From JANQUM01 sp047630355 (GTDB lineage: Bacteria > Bacteroidota > Bacteroidia > Cytophagales > Spirosomataceae): DNA of 27,047 nucleotides. The notes under the pieces are model-generated. The model did no database searches. It was not told the origin of the DNA and saw only the letters and a list, made by a program, of their open reading frames with translations. Positions within the stretch are counted from its first letter, which is position 1; each line of letters opens with the position of its first letter. This document shows positions 16,242 to 23,968 of this stretch, piece after piece. The stretch spans positions 1-27,047 of the forward strand of contig JBLHXN010000041.1 of NCBI GenBank assembly GCA_047630355.1, in the 5' to 3' direction. Position numbers and translations under genes: made by a program.

Positions 16242-17516
16242 TTACTGTTTAACTTTATAACGGAGTTCTTCAAGAATTACTTCTTTCATCAAAAGTTTAC
16301 GCTTTTGGGTTCGGACGTTGTTAAACATAATTCTGTCCATATCAGCATCTGCATTCACTTTTATGGTATTCAAACTACCAGATAGTTGCTCTAAATCAGC
16401 TCTTGCCCGCTTGACAATGTATTCCATTTCCTGATATTTCACCTGACTTTGTTGCTCGGCACTCATGTAACTGTACGTCGGATTTTTGCGATGCACAACT
16501 TTCATCAAATAGCTAAGTTCAAATATTTTATCGCAGGCTGCTCTGAAACGTTCGGCGAGATCGCGATCTACCATATTGTACGGCAACCGAATATTCTTCC
16601 ACTCGTTTAGTAACATCTTCGTGCGGTTAGCCGCCGCCACCATATCCTCTGAATCTGCTAATCGGTCAACATCCGCGACCATTTTCTGCTGGGCAGCAAT
16701 GCGTGGATCAACCCTTGGCTTTATTTCAATACCTTTTGCTTTGCAATAACGTTCGTAAAAAGTACCCGTTAGTTTTTTGAAACGCTTGTACGGATCTCGT
16801 AAAATTTTGGGGTGAATTTTACCAACGGTTTTCCATTCTGCCTGAATGCGTTTCAATTCCTGAAAGGATTCGTCCCAATCACGACGATCAAGTAGTGAAT
16901 CGGCAATTTTTATCAGTCCGTTGTACTTCAACAGTCGCTCATCAGTGATACGGCGTTGTTCTTCAAAAAATGCTTTACGACGTTGATAAAAGCTATCCAA
17001 TGCCTCTTTGAAGGCATCTTCTACCTCTTCCTGATTCTCTTTCGGTACAGGTCCGGTACGTATCCAACGGGTTCGTATTTCCTGAAGCGAGTCTGCGGTT
17101 TCTTGCCACTCGTCGCTTTTTCCTACCTCTTGGGCTTCGGTCAAAAGCTCTTGCTTGATTATCAGATTGTTAGATTGATTTTCGTCAATCATACCTGACA
17201 GAGATCCTTCAAGAACGTCTAATTTATCAAGTAACGGGATAAAATCTCCGATACCGTCAAAGCTCAGCAGTCGCTTCCGTAATTGTTTAAGTTTAGTGAG
17301 ATATGAGCCTTTGTTTTGAGCAGTTTCGATATCAACCTTCAACTGTTCTACTTTCCCTACGGCAATATCATAGCGATTCTCGAAGTAATTGAAAGCTTCT
17401 TCTTCGGTGCGTTTTACCTCGCCAATCTGGCGGTCAGGCATGTCTAAATATCCTTTTAAAAATACCCTACTATCTTTGATGTAAGCGTATTCATTTTCTA
17501 ATGTAGCACCGTTCAT
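16242..17516 (-). CDS. DUF349 domain-containing coiled-coil protein
   Basis: A 424-residue, highly charged, mostly helical protein without signal peptide. DUF349-type repeats of about 70 residues can be traced by their Trp-centred pattern: TRWIRTGPVPKENQEEVEDA (about 150-169), AEWKTVGKIHPKILRDPYKR (about 226-245) and NEWKNIRLPYNMVDRDLAER (about 315-334). Each is followed by a basic FYxRR/FYERY or similar helix. The family is common in Bacteroidota and its role is unknown. The charged helical repeats suggest a scaffold or a nucleic-acid-binding protein, which is inference. It is transcribed away from ettA, with 156 bases between the two start codons, and has a clear terminator. Confidence 0.85.
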   Translation of the reverse strand: MNGATLENEYAYIKDSRVFLKGYLDMPDRQIGEVKRTEEEAFNYFENRYDIAVGKVEQLKVDIETAQNKGSYLTKLKQLRKRLLSFDGIGDFIPLLDKLDVLEGSLSGMIDENQSNNLIIKQELLTEAQEVGKSDEWQETADSLQEIRTRWIRTGPVPKENQEEVEDAFKEALDSFYQRRKAFFEEQRRITDERLLKYNGLIKIADSLLDRRDWDESFQELKRIQAEWKTVGKIHPKILRDPYKRFKKLTGTFYERYCKAKGIEIKPRVDPRIAAQQKMVADVDRLADSEDMVAAANRTKMLLNEWKNIRLPYNMVDRDLAERFRAACDKIFELSYLMKVVHRKNPTYSYMSAEQQSQVKYQEMEYIVKRARADLEQLSGSLNTIKVNADADMDRIMFNNVRTQKRKLLMKEVILEELRYKVKQ

Positions 17517-17672
17517 TATCTTCTTGTGTTATGGCGGGAGGTGTGGGTAGGCTAAACCTTAGTTCTAAAATTGTAAAAATGGGGGTTTTTTCGTACAATC
17601 CAAAGTATAAGGCGATAATTGGGCTAATTTGTTTATTTTGCGGACTATTACAAATTGACTATAAATTACATA

Positions 17673-19337
17673 ATGAGCGAACAAGTTATTTTCTCGATGG
17701 CGGGAGTCAGCAAAGTCATCCCACCTAACCGACAAATTCTTAAAAACATATATCTTTCTTTTTTCTACGGTGCCAAAATCGGGGTACTCGGTTTGAACGG
17801 CTCGGGAAAATCAACTCTTCTAAAAGTAATTGCCGGACTTGATAAAAGTATTACTGGCGAGGTAGTATTTTCTCCAGGCTACAGCGTGGGAATGTTAGAA
17901 CAAGAGCCTCAGCTAGATCCTACAAAATCTGTAAAAGAAGTGGTAGAAGAAGGTGTGCAGGAAGTGGTAGATTTGCTCAAAGAATTTGAAGAAATAAACC
18001 TTGCTTTTGCCGAGCCAGATGCTGATTTTGAAAAGCTGATGGAACGTCAGGGAGAAGTGCAGGAAAAACTCGATCATCATAATGCGTGGGAACTTGACAG
18101 CCGCCTCGAAAGAGCAATGGACGCCCTCCGCTGTCCGCCCGCTGATGCTAACGTAGAAAACCTTTCGGGTGGCGAAAAACGCCGCGTAGCTCTCTGTCGC
18201 TTACTTTTACAAGAACCCGACGTTTTACTACTTGACGAACCTACTAACCACCTTGATGCAGAATCAGTGCTTTGGTTGGAGCAACACCTAAACCAATATA
18301 AAGGCACAGTCATTGCCGTAACTCACGACCGTTATTTCTTAGATAACGTAGCCGGATGGATTCTTGAACTTGACCGCGGCGAAGGCATTCCGTGGAAAGG
18401 GAATTACTCTTCGTGGCTCGAGCAAAAAGAGCAGCGTTTGGCGAAAGAAGAGAAATCACAGTCGAAACGTCAGAAGACTTTACAAAGGGAATTGGAATGG
18501 ATCCGGATGTCACCGAAAGGTCGTCAAACGAAAGCGAAAGCCCGTTTAAGTTCTTACAATGATATGCTGACCGAAGACGTAAAACAGCAAGAAGAAAAAC
18601 TGGAGCTTTATATCCCGGCAGGACCACGTTTGGGCAACAAAGTAATCATTGCCGAAGGCGTAAAAATGGGCTTTGGTGACCGCCTGCTTTTTGAAGATCT
18701 AAACTTCAGTTTACCACCCGCCGGAATCGTCGGCGTTGTGGGACCAAACGGGGCGGGTAAATCTACGATGTTCAAACTTATCACAGAGCAGTTGAAACCA
18801 CTCGCAGGTAATTTTGAAGTCGGCGAAACAGTGCAGTTATCTTACGTTGACCAAGAACATAACAGCCTTGATCCCGATAAAAGCGTTTACGAAATGATCT
18901 CGGGAGGGAATGAATGGGTAACGCTCGGCAACCGACAAATAAACGCCCGTGGTTACGTTAGCCGTTTCAACTTTAACGGCGGAGATCAGGAAAAGAAAGT
19001 CGGCGTATTATCTGGTGGAGAACGAAACCGCGTTCATTTAGCGATGATGCTCAAAGAAGGCGGCAACTTATTATTGCTCGATGAACCTACCAACGATTTG
19101 GACGTAAACACGTTACGGGCACTGGAGGAAGGTTTAGAGAATTTTGCGGGTTGTGCCGTGGTCATCACCCACGACCGTTGGTTCCTTGACCGCGTGGCAA
19201 CTCACATCTTGGCTTTTGAAGGCGATTCTAACGTGTATTGGTTTGAAGGAAACTTCTCCGATTACGAAGAAAACCGACGCAAGCGTTTGGGAAATGACAT
19301 CACTCCGAAACGAATCAAATACCGGAAGTTGAGCTGA
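17673..19337 (+). CDS. ettA: Energy-dependent translational throttle protein EttA (ABC-F)
   Basis: A soluble twin-ATPase that binds the ribosomal E site and couples elongation to the ATP/ADP ratio. There are no membrane spans. Domain 1 has Walker A GLNGSGKST (40-48), signature LSGGEKRR (164-171) and Walker B LLLDEPTNHLD (185-195). Domain 2 has GPNGAGKST (357-365), LSGGERNR (446-453) and LLLDEPTNDLD (467-477). The Walker B glutamates fall at 189 and 471, one residue off E. coli Glu188 and Glu470. The segment about 95-140 is the EttA arm, and 250-310 is the basic linker. A TTG 18 bases upstream is in frame, but ATG 17673 gives the family start MSEQVIFSMAGVSK and 554 residues, the usual size. 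Confidence 0.95.
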   Translation: MSEQVIFSMAGVSKVIPPNRQILKNIYLSFFYGAKIGVLGLNGSGKSTLLKVIAGLDKSITGEVVFSPGYSVGMLEQEPQLDPTKSVKEVVEEGVQEVVDLLKEFEEINLAFAEPDADFEKLMERQGEVQEKLDHHNAWELDSRLERAMDALRCPPADANVENLSGGEKRRVALCRLLLQEPDVLLLDEPTNHLDAESVLWLEQHLNQYKGTVIAVTHDRYFLDNVAGWILELDRGEGIPWKGNYSSWLEQKEQRLAKEEKSQSKRQKTLQRELEWIRMSPKGRQTKAKARLSSYNDMLTEDVKQQEEKLELYIPAGPRLGNKVIIAEGVKMGFGDRLLFEDLNFSLPPAGIVGVVGPNGAGKSTMFKLITEQLKPLAGNFEVGETVQLSYVDQEHNSLDPDKSVYEMISGGNEWVTLGNRQINARGYVSRFNFNGGDQEKKVGVLSGGERNRVHLAMMLKEGGNLLLLDEPTNDLDVNTLRALEEGLENFAGCAVVITHDRWFLDRVATHILAFEGDSNVYWFEGNFSDYEENRRKRLGNDITPKRIKYRKLS

Positions 19338-19344
19338 GCTTACT

Positions 19345-20862
19345 TTATTGAGGTCGCTCGTTGCCACCAGTCCAGTCATTCCATTCATCTATATAATAGT
19401 TGAGCAAAATGGGGTTATCCAGCGTATTGACGTTCAAATGATCAGCAAAAGAATCTTTAGGGAAGTAGTTATCTACGGTATACTGCTTCTCGCTGTAGTA
19501 TTTAAGGTTATCTAACTCAAATTTGGTCTGTACCTGTATGGATTCGTTGCTCGCCATTATAAACCCCCAGTCTCCAAATGAGGGGACGTGGGTGTGGTGT
19601 TTGGCAGTATATTTAAAAACGGCTTTAAGCGTATTTTCAATGCAGGTGAAGGTTTTTCGAGAAAGAAAAACCTCACCCGCTTGAGTAACGAAAATTCCGT
19701 CTTGTTTTAGACAACGTTTAACAAAGTAAAAGAGCTCTTTACTGTACAATCTCGCCAATGCTTTATTAGAAGGATCTGGTAAATCAGCAATGATAATATC
19801 GTACTTTGTCTGACATTCTTTTAGATAAACGAACGCGTCTTCCTGAATTAACTGAACTCTATCATCATTTGCAGAATTGTTGTTCAGTTTCATAATTCGC
19901 TGATTAGACTTTGCCAATTCAAAAATCATATTGTCAATATCCACAACGTCAACTTCTTCAATGAAACCATATTTGAGAAGTTCTCTGCTTGCCAGGTTCT
20001 CTCCCCCACCCAATACAAGTACCTTTTTAGGTTCGTTTGAACAGGCATTTACAACCGGATGTATCAAGCTTTCGTGGTAGCGATATTCATCTTTGGAAGA
20101 AAACTGGATAACCCTGTTTAAAAATAATTTCACATTGCCCTTTAATTCGGTTACTACTATCCACTGGTAATTACTGGTTTCATTATAAACGATGGGATCT
20201 TTGAAAATTTTATTCTCCCAATAATCCTTAAACGTATTTGCTTTAAACAAACAGGCAATCAATAATAACATAAAAGGCAAGCCCAATAAGGCTCTGCGAT
20301 TATCTCCGAGATAAAACTTAGCTACGAAAATTCCCATGAAGATATTCACAAGCCCAAAAATGAGCGATGAGTAAAGTAATCCTACAAATGGCAACAACAA
20401 AAACGGAAAAATAAGCGTGGCTGCAAGACCACCTATATAATCTAACGATAGTACCGAAGAAAGGCTGTTTTTCACATTTCCCCGATCAAAAGCCATGATA
20501 AGAAGCGGGACTTCCATACCCGTAAGAATTCCTATTATAAAGACGATTCCTAAAGCTTGGACTTGTAACATTTGGTGAGATACATTCACAAATAATATGT
20601 AAAGTATTGGAACGGATAGACCACCAATTACACCGAGTAAGTACTCGACTTCAATGAAATATTTGAGGGATTTTTCTCCAAAGAAACGGGTTAAATACGC
20701 TCCGAGACCCATCGAAAAAAGGTAAATACCGATAGTAAGTGAAAACTGCTTGATGCTATCGCCCAGAAAGTAAGATGTCGTGGTACTTATCAATAGTTCA
20801 TAAACAATTGAACAAAGACCCGCTATAAAAACTGACAATCCAATGATGAAGTCTTTTCTCAT
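19345..20862 (-). CDS. Membrane-anchored spermidine synthase-like aminopropyltransferase
   Basis: 505 residues. Residues 1 to about 210 form six or seven membrane helices, opening MRKDFIIGLSVFIAGLCSIV. The C-terminal half is a cytoplasmic Rossmann domain of the spermidine-synthase fold. Recognisable parts are YHESLIHP (262-269), the AdoMet-type loop VLGGGENLASRELL (283-296), VDVVDID (304-310), DAFVYL and ADLPDPSN (359-366), where Asp360 and Asp363 match the catalytic Asp pair. SpeE usually has GGGDG; here it is GGGEN. ATG 20862 is chosen because 30 upstream codons to ATG 20952 have atypical sequence and cover the divergent promoter. Expected reaction: transfer of aminopropyl from decarboxylated AdoMet, made by SpeD nearby, to an amine. 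It converges on ettA with only seven bases between stops. Confidence 0.88.
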   Translation of the reverse strand: MRKDFIIGLSVFIAGLCSIVYELLISTTTSYFLGDSIKQFSLTIGIYLFSMGLGAYLTRFFGEKSLKYFIEVEYLLGVIGGLSVPILYILFVNVSHQMLQVQALGIVFIIGILTGMEVPLLIMAFDRGNVKNSLSSVLSLDYIGGLAATLIFPFLLLPFVGLLYSSLIFGLVNIFMGIFVAKFYLGDNRRALLGLPFMLLLIACLFKANTFKDYWENKIFKDPIVYNETSNYQWIVVTELKGNVKLFLNRVIQFSSKDEYRYHESLIHPVVNACSNEPKKVLVLGGGENLASRELLKYGFIEEVDVVDIDNMIFELAKSNQRIMKLNNNSANDDRVQLIQEDAFVYLKECQTKYDIIIADLPDPSNKALARLYSKELFYFVKRCLKQDGIFVTQAGEVFLSRKTFTCIENTLKAVFKYTAKHHTHVPSFGDWGFIMASNESIQVQTKFELDNLKYYSEKQYTVDNYFPKDSFADHLNVNTLDNPILLNYYIDEWNDWTGGNERPQ

Positions 20863-20876
20863 TAAAAAATTAAACC

Positions 20877-20884
20877 TATGTTTG
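20877..20884 (+). promoter_or_regulatory. Putative -7 element for the lipoprotein/ATP-grasp operon
   Basis: TATGTTTG matches the Bacteroidota -7 consensus TAnnTTTG exactly, 27 bases before ATG 20911. No good TTTG -33 box is seen at the expected distance. It covers an alternative ATG at 20878, which argues that translation begins at 20911 instead. Confidence 0.5.
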
Positions 20885-20910
20885 TATGTATCGTTAAAAC
20901 CCAGACAAAA

Positions 20911-21480
20911 ATGATAAAAAAAACACAAACTATCTGGTCTGCATATTTTCAAATAGTAAAAACAACTGCACTATTAACCGTATTAATTGCCGGGATGACT
21001 TCTTGTTCTTCCGACCCAGACACGGCACATTTTAAAGAAACGACAACAAAAAATATTACGGAGAGTACGAAAGGCGTAGTCACCACCATAAAGGAAGTAA
21101 CCCCTGGCGAATATAAAATTGATGAGGAGAGAGTTATTGATAATAAAGACGGTTCGTACGTGACGGTAGAAAAGTTGGATGGCTCTAAAGATTCCACTTC
21201 GCTTCAGAGTCTCAAAGACCCGGAACGTTCAAGAAGTTTTTTCGGAACATACATGGTATCCCGCTTATTGATGGGGTCTTTGGCGGGTACTTACTTTAAC
21301 AGGAATATGTCATCGGTTTCTGTTGATCCGGCAAATTACAGCAATAAGCAAGCTTACAATAATTCACAAAAATTAAAAGGCAATATGGCAAATACAGCGA
21401 GAACCCGACCTGTATCTGTGCCATCTTCCGGATCAAAAGGCTATGGAACATCAAGATCATTCCGTTCTTTTGGCGGATAA
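20911..21480 (+). CDS. Lipoprotein with Ser/Gly/Arg-rich C-terminal tail
   Basis: 189 residues from ATG 20911. A basic N terminus and hydrophobic stretch end in GMTSC with Cys32 as probable lipidated residue, so it is a predicted lipoprotein. Residues 40-110 are Thr/Glu/Asp-rich with beta-like repeats (TPGEYKIDEERVIDNKDGSY). The end is disordered, rich in Ser, Gly, Asn and Arg, finishing TSRSFRSFGG. No family is recognised with certainty. Its place before a YgiC-like ATP-grasp gene, its lipobox and its tail recall the DUF1190 lipoproteins YgiB/YjfM of E. coli; this is an analogy. The last 38 bases overlap the next gene, indicating translational coupling. The protein may be the substrate or partner of the ligase. 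An alternative ATG at 20878 lies inside the promoter box. Confidence 0.75.
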   Translation: MIKKTQTIWSAYFQIVKTTALLTVLIAGMTSCSSDPDTAHFKETTTKNITESTKGVVTTIKEVTPGEYKIDEERVIDNKDGSYVTVEKLDGSKDSTSLQSLKDPERSRSFFGTYMVSRLLMGSLAGTYFNRNMSSVSVDPANYSNKQAYNNSQKLKGNMANTARTRPVSVPSSGSKGYGTSRSFRSFGG

Positions 21481-22675
21481 CCGCTTTCTGAAACTGTCAA
21501 AAACCAAGAAAAAAGATACCCCTTTCCGACTTGATTACTTTGCCGGTCTGGACGATTATCTAAGCAACGAAATTCTGTGCATTAAACGGGAGGAGTTGGA
21601 TTTATTAACGACTCAGTCGCACAAAGCTCGTGAAATCTTTGAAGACGCTACGGATAGAGTGATTCGTAAAAACCAACTCGGAGAGTTTGGGGTACCTACG
21701 TACTTTCAAGAAGCAATAATTAAGACCTGGCAGGAAAAAGAGAACCACCCTTTACTTCTGGGTAGGTTCGATTTATGTGGAGGTTTTGACCGATTTTTCA
21801 GCCTTCCGAAGGTCATTGAATTCAACGCGGATACTTGCACCACAATCCCTGAAAGCACTATTTGGCAAGATTTACAAATGAAGAAAAATGGTACATCCTT
21901 TCAACAGTTGAATACAACTAGCGATGATTTAGAGAAAATTATTCAAAAGATTACTTTGAAAATCGCAGGTGATTTAAATATTCCAACGAAGGAAATTAAC
22001 TTTTTAGGCACCTCACTGGATTACATCGAAGATAGAGAAAATGTACTTACCGTGTTAGATGCCATCCCCGCTGAGAATAAAAATAATCCGTCTGTTGCCT
22101 ACCGACCTTTGGCCGACCTAACTTTTGATGCTAAAGAAGGCATTTTTTACGAACTTCCGAACGGTGAATTTCTTAAGGTAGATATTATGTTTAAAATGAT
22201 CCCGTGGGATTGGATTTTCGCGAACGAACCAGAATTAGCCAAGTTATTGGCAAGTATTATCATGAAAGACCAATGCGTAATAGTGAATCCTCCTTACACC
22301 ACACTTTGGCAAAACAAGAAATTCCTTTCTTACATCACTAAATATTACCCAAACAACGGAGTTATCGCGGAAACTTACGACGAGCAGTATAACTACGGTA
22401 ATTCGTTTGTGAAGAAACCTATTTACGGAAGACTCGGAGAAAACATCTCAGTAATTAAAAATGGTAAAACAGTCGTGAATTCGTCCGGAGACTTTGAAAG
22501 CCAGCAGATGGTTTACCAGAATTACTACCCTTTGCTGAAAGACACAGATGGTTATTCATATCAAATAGGAATATTCACTAACGCAGTAAATAAAGCGTCA
22601 GGTTTGAATTTCAGGTATCAAAAAAGCGAGATAATAACCGATGAGTGCGACTTCATGGCACATCAGATTATTTAA
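21443..22675 (+). CDS. Glutathionylspermidine synthase-like ATP-grasp ligase (YgiC/YjfC type)
   Basis: A 410-residue ATP-grasp enzyme without the N-terminal amidase domain of bifunctional E. coli GspSA, thus similar to YgiC and YjfC. Family motifs are GRFDLCGGFDR (107-117), VIEFNADTCTTIPE (124-137), FKMIPWDWIF (250-259), NPPYTTLWQNKKFL (282-295), FVKKPIYGRLGENISVI (322-338) and the final GLNFRYQKSEIITDECDFMAH. Arg108, Glu126, Asn128, Asp130, Lys292 and Lys324 are candidate substrate and ATP contacts. GspS proper joins the glycine carboxylate of glutathione to spermidine; orthologues of the short form have unproven substrates. Here it overlaps a lipoprotein gene and lies near SpeD and a SpeE-like gene, so an amide between a polyamine and a peptide or protein carboxylate is a reasonable inference. 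Confidence 0.88.
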   Translation: MEHQDHSVLLADNRFLKLSKTKKKDTPFRLDYFAGLDDYLSNEILCIKREELDLLTTQSHKAREIFEDATDRVIRKNQLGEFGVPTYFQEAIIKTWQEKENHPLLLGRFDLCGGFDRFFSLPKVIEFNADTCTTIPESTIWQDLQMKKNGTSFQQLNTTSDDLEKIIQKITLKIAGDLNIPTKEINFLGTSLDYIEDRENVLTVLDAIPAENKNNPSVAYRPLADLTFDAKEGIFYELPNGEFLKVDIMFKMIPWDWIFANEPELAKLLASIIMKDQCVIVNPPYTTLWQNKKFLSYITKYYPNNGVIAETYDEQYNYGNSFVKKPIYGRLGENISVIKNGKTVVNSSGDFESQQMVYQNYYPLLKDTDGYSYQIGIFTNAVNKASGLNFRYQKSEIITDECDFMAHQII

Positions 22676-22732
22676 AATTAGGCACTGAAGTCATGAGGAA
22701 ATATGTAGTTTGGTTTACTTTCAGGTCTTAAT

Positions 22733-23107
22733 TTACGTCATATGGTTTCTCTCACCACGTGCTATTACTTTTAAATCCACGGTGTCAGTTTTGTAAAATT
22801 CTTTTAAGAACTTGACCAATAGTTGGTCATCTATAATTTGCTCACAAGAGAAAATATCCAAAGCTACGGTATTGTGCTCCGGCCAAGTGTGAGCACTAAT
22901 ATGGCTTTCCGATAATAATATAAAACCAGAAGCTCCAAACGGCTGAAACTGCTTATAACCCGAGTTCAAAGGCGTTAATCTGTGAGTTTCAACAATTTGC
23001 TCCAGTAATTCTTGCGTATCGTTTACGAATAGAAGCTTTTCTCTATCGGCTTTAAAAACGTCAATTAGGTAATGTCTCCCGATGTTATTTGGTATGCTCT
23101 CACACAT
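22733..23107 (-). CDS. speD: S-adenosylmethionine decarboxylase proenzyme
   Basis: Makes decarboxylated AdoMet, the aminopropyl donor for spermidine-type syntheses. The 124 residues match the short prokaryotic class. The self-cleavage motif LLSESHISAHTWPEHNTVAL is intact: cleavage before Ser68 would yield the pyruvoyl group, with His73 as processing base and Cys88 (in DIFSC) as proton donor. These correspond in spacing to Ser63, His68 and Cys83 of the Thermotoga maritima enzyme. It converges on the ATP-grasp gene, 57 bases apart with no clear terminator, and follows a disrupted lipoprotein gene by 57 bases on its own strand. It is the only speD in view and probably serves the SpeE-like enzyme at 19345-20862. 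Confidence 0.95.
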   Translation of the reverse strand: MCESIPNNIGRHYLIDVFKADREKLLFVNDTQELLEQIVETHRLTPLNSGYKQFQPFGASGFILLSESHISAHTWPEHNTVALDIFSCEQIIDDQLLVKFLKEFYKTDTVDLKVIARGERNHMT

Positions 23108-23164
23108 ATAATTTCTCGATACGATTAGTAAAATCAGGCAACAGAAATGAGTTACATATTTTGT

Positions 23165-23629
23165 TCAACTTCCTGCTTCTATTTCTATAAAGTCTGGTGT
23201 CTTTTGGCTCGGCCAATATTGCCAGGTCACCGGAATAACAAGACCGTCAAGCACTTTGTGATCTCCGGCGGGTGCTTCAAGCTCCTGACCGCAATACATT
23301 ATCTTTTCTTTAACCGCCGATTGCGTTGCAATGTCAGAGCCAGCCGAGTAGCTTTCTCTTGATAACAAAAACCTTCCCTCGGCAATATTCAACAAGCTTT
23401 CACTATCAGTAAACTGTAATGTTCTTGTTTCACTGTCCGGCATTCCTACCGGATGCTCTCCTTCTCCCATTTCGAGTCAGATAGGTTCTTGAGGAAAAAC
23501 TTCAACTAACAATGTGTCTATTTTAACACTTAATGGAATGTCAGATGTGTTATAAATCCCTACGTCAACAGATGATGAACAAGAGCCTATGAGTAGGGTA
23601 CAAAGTGCGACATATAGAAGGTTTTTCAT
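23165..23629 (-). pseudogene. Lipoprotein gene interrupted by one in-frame TGA
   Basis: From ATG 23629 the frame encodes a signal peptide MKNLLYVALCTLLIGSC with a lipobox and Cys17, then VDVGIYNTSDIPLSVKID. After residue 51 there is a TGA (23477-23479). The same frame then continues LEMGEGEHPVGMPDSETRTL and on for about 100 codons to a TAA at 23165. Both parts read as one small beta-rich lipoprotein of about 154 codons. CGA (Arg) to TGA is a single transition and the likeliest origin. The alternatives are a sequencing error, stop-codon readthrough, or reinitiation at ATG 23470, which would lose lipidation. No SECIS-like evidence was found for selenocysteine. It is 57 bases upstream of speD on the same strand and probably co-transcribed. 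Family unknown. Confidence 0.75.
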
Positions 23630-23902
23630 AGAGTAGTTTAAGATTACAGACGCTTGAGTAAGACCACAGAGTTAGTTCATTCTCTTTATCGTACTATTTC
23701 TATTCTTATGATAATGAATGCATTCACAAATTAATTGTCTAAACTAATATAAAATGGCAGCAATCAAAAGTATTGAGAACTACGCTATTAGAAGAACTTC
23801 ATGAATCTTTGACCGAAGAAAAGAGTTCATGCATATTCACCAATAATGAATTTAAATGATATTCATTTGACCAATAGCCTGTAAGATCGTAAGGTTTTAC
23901 GC
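23630..23902. other. Intergenic region without a recognisable gene
   Basis: Between the disrupted lipoprotein gene and the MCE-gene terminator I see no credible coding frame on either strand. A 16-codon frame from ATG 23754 is too short to support. The right-hand part must hold the promoter for the lipoprotein-speD transcript. No exact TAnnTTTG box was found on the minus strand. Confidence 0.6.
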
Positions 23903-23928
23903 AAAAAAAGCGGCCTACGATTAACCGC
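23903..23928 (-). terminator. Probable terminator of the amidase-MCE operon
   Basis: On the minus strand GCGGTT (23923-23928) can pair with GGCCGC (23910-23915), with two G-U pairs and a seven-base loop, followed by seven T (complement of the A run at 23903-23909). It lies about 40 bases past the MCE stop codon. The stem is short, so confidence is moderate. Confidence 0.6.
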
Positions 23929-23968
23929 AGACTGCCTTTAGCTTATATATATAAATGTCTTGAAATTA

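Noticed and set aside
17655..17672. Upstream TTG start for ettA adding six residues
   Set aside because: ATG 17673 gives MSEQVIFSMAGVSK, the usual EttA N terminus, and places the Walker B glutamates within one residue of the E. coli numbers.
20863..20952. Longer start (ATG 20952) for the SpeE-like gene
   Set aside because: The 30 extra residues (rich in Phe, Cys and His) are not membrane-like and would overlap the divergent lipoprotein gene; the next ATG gives a clean first helix.
23147..23362. 71-codon + strand frame near speD
   Set aside because: Antisense to the disrupted lipoprotein frame, Cys/Arg-rich, with no recognisable domain.
23477..23479. TGA as a selenocysteine codon in the lipoprotein gene
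   Set aside because: No redox motif surrounds it, no SECIS-like hairpin was evident just downstream, and a CGA to TGA transition is simpler.
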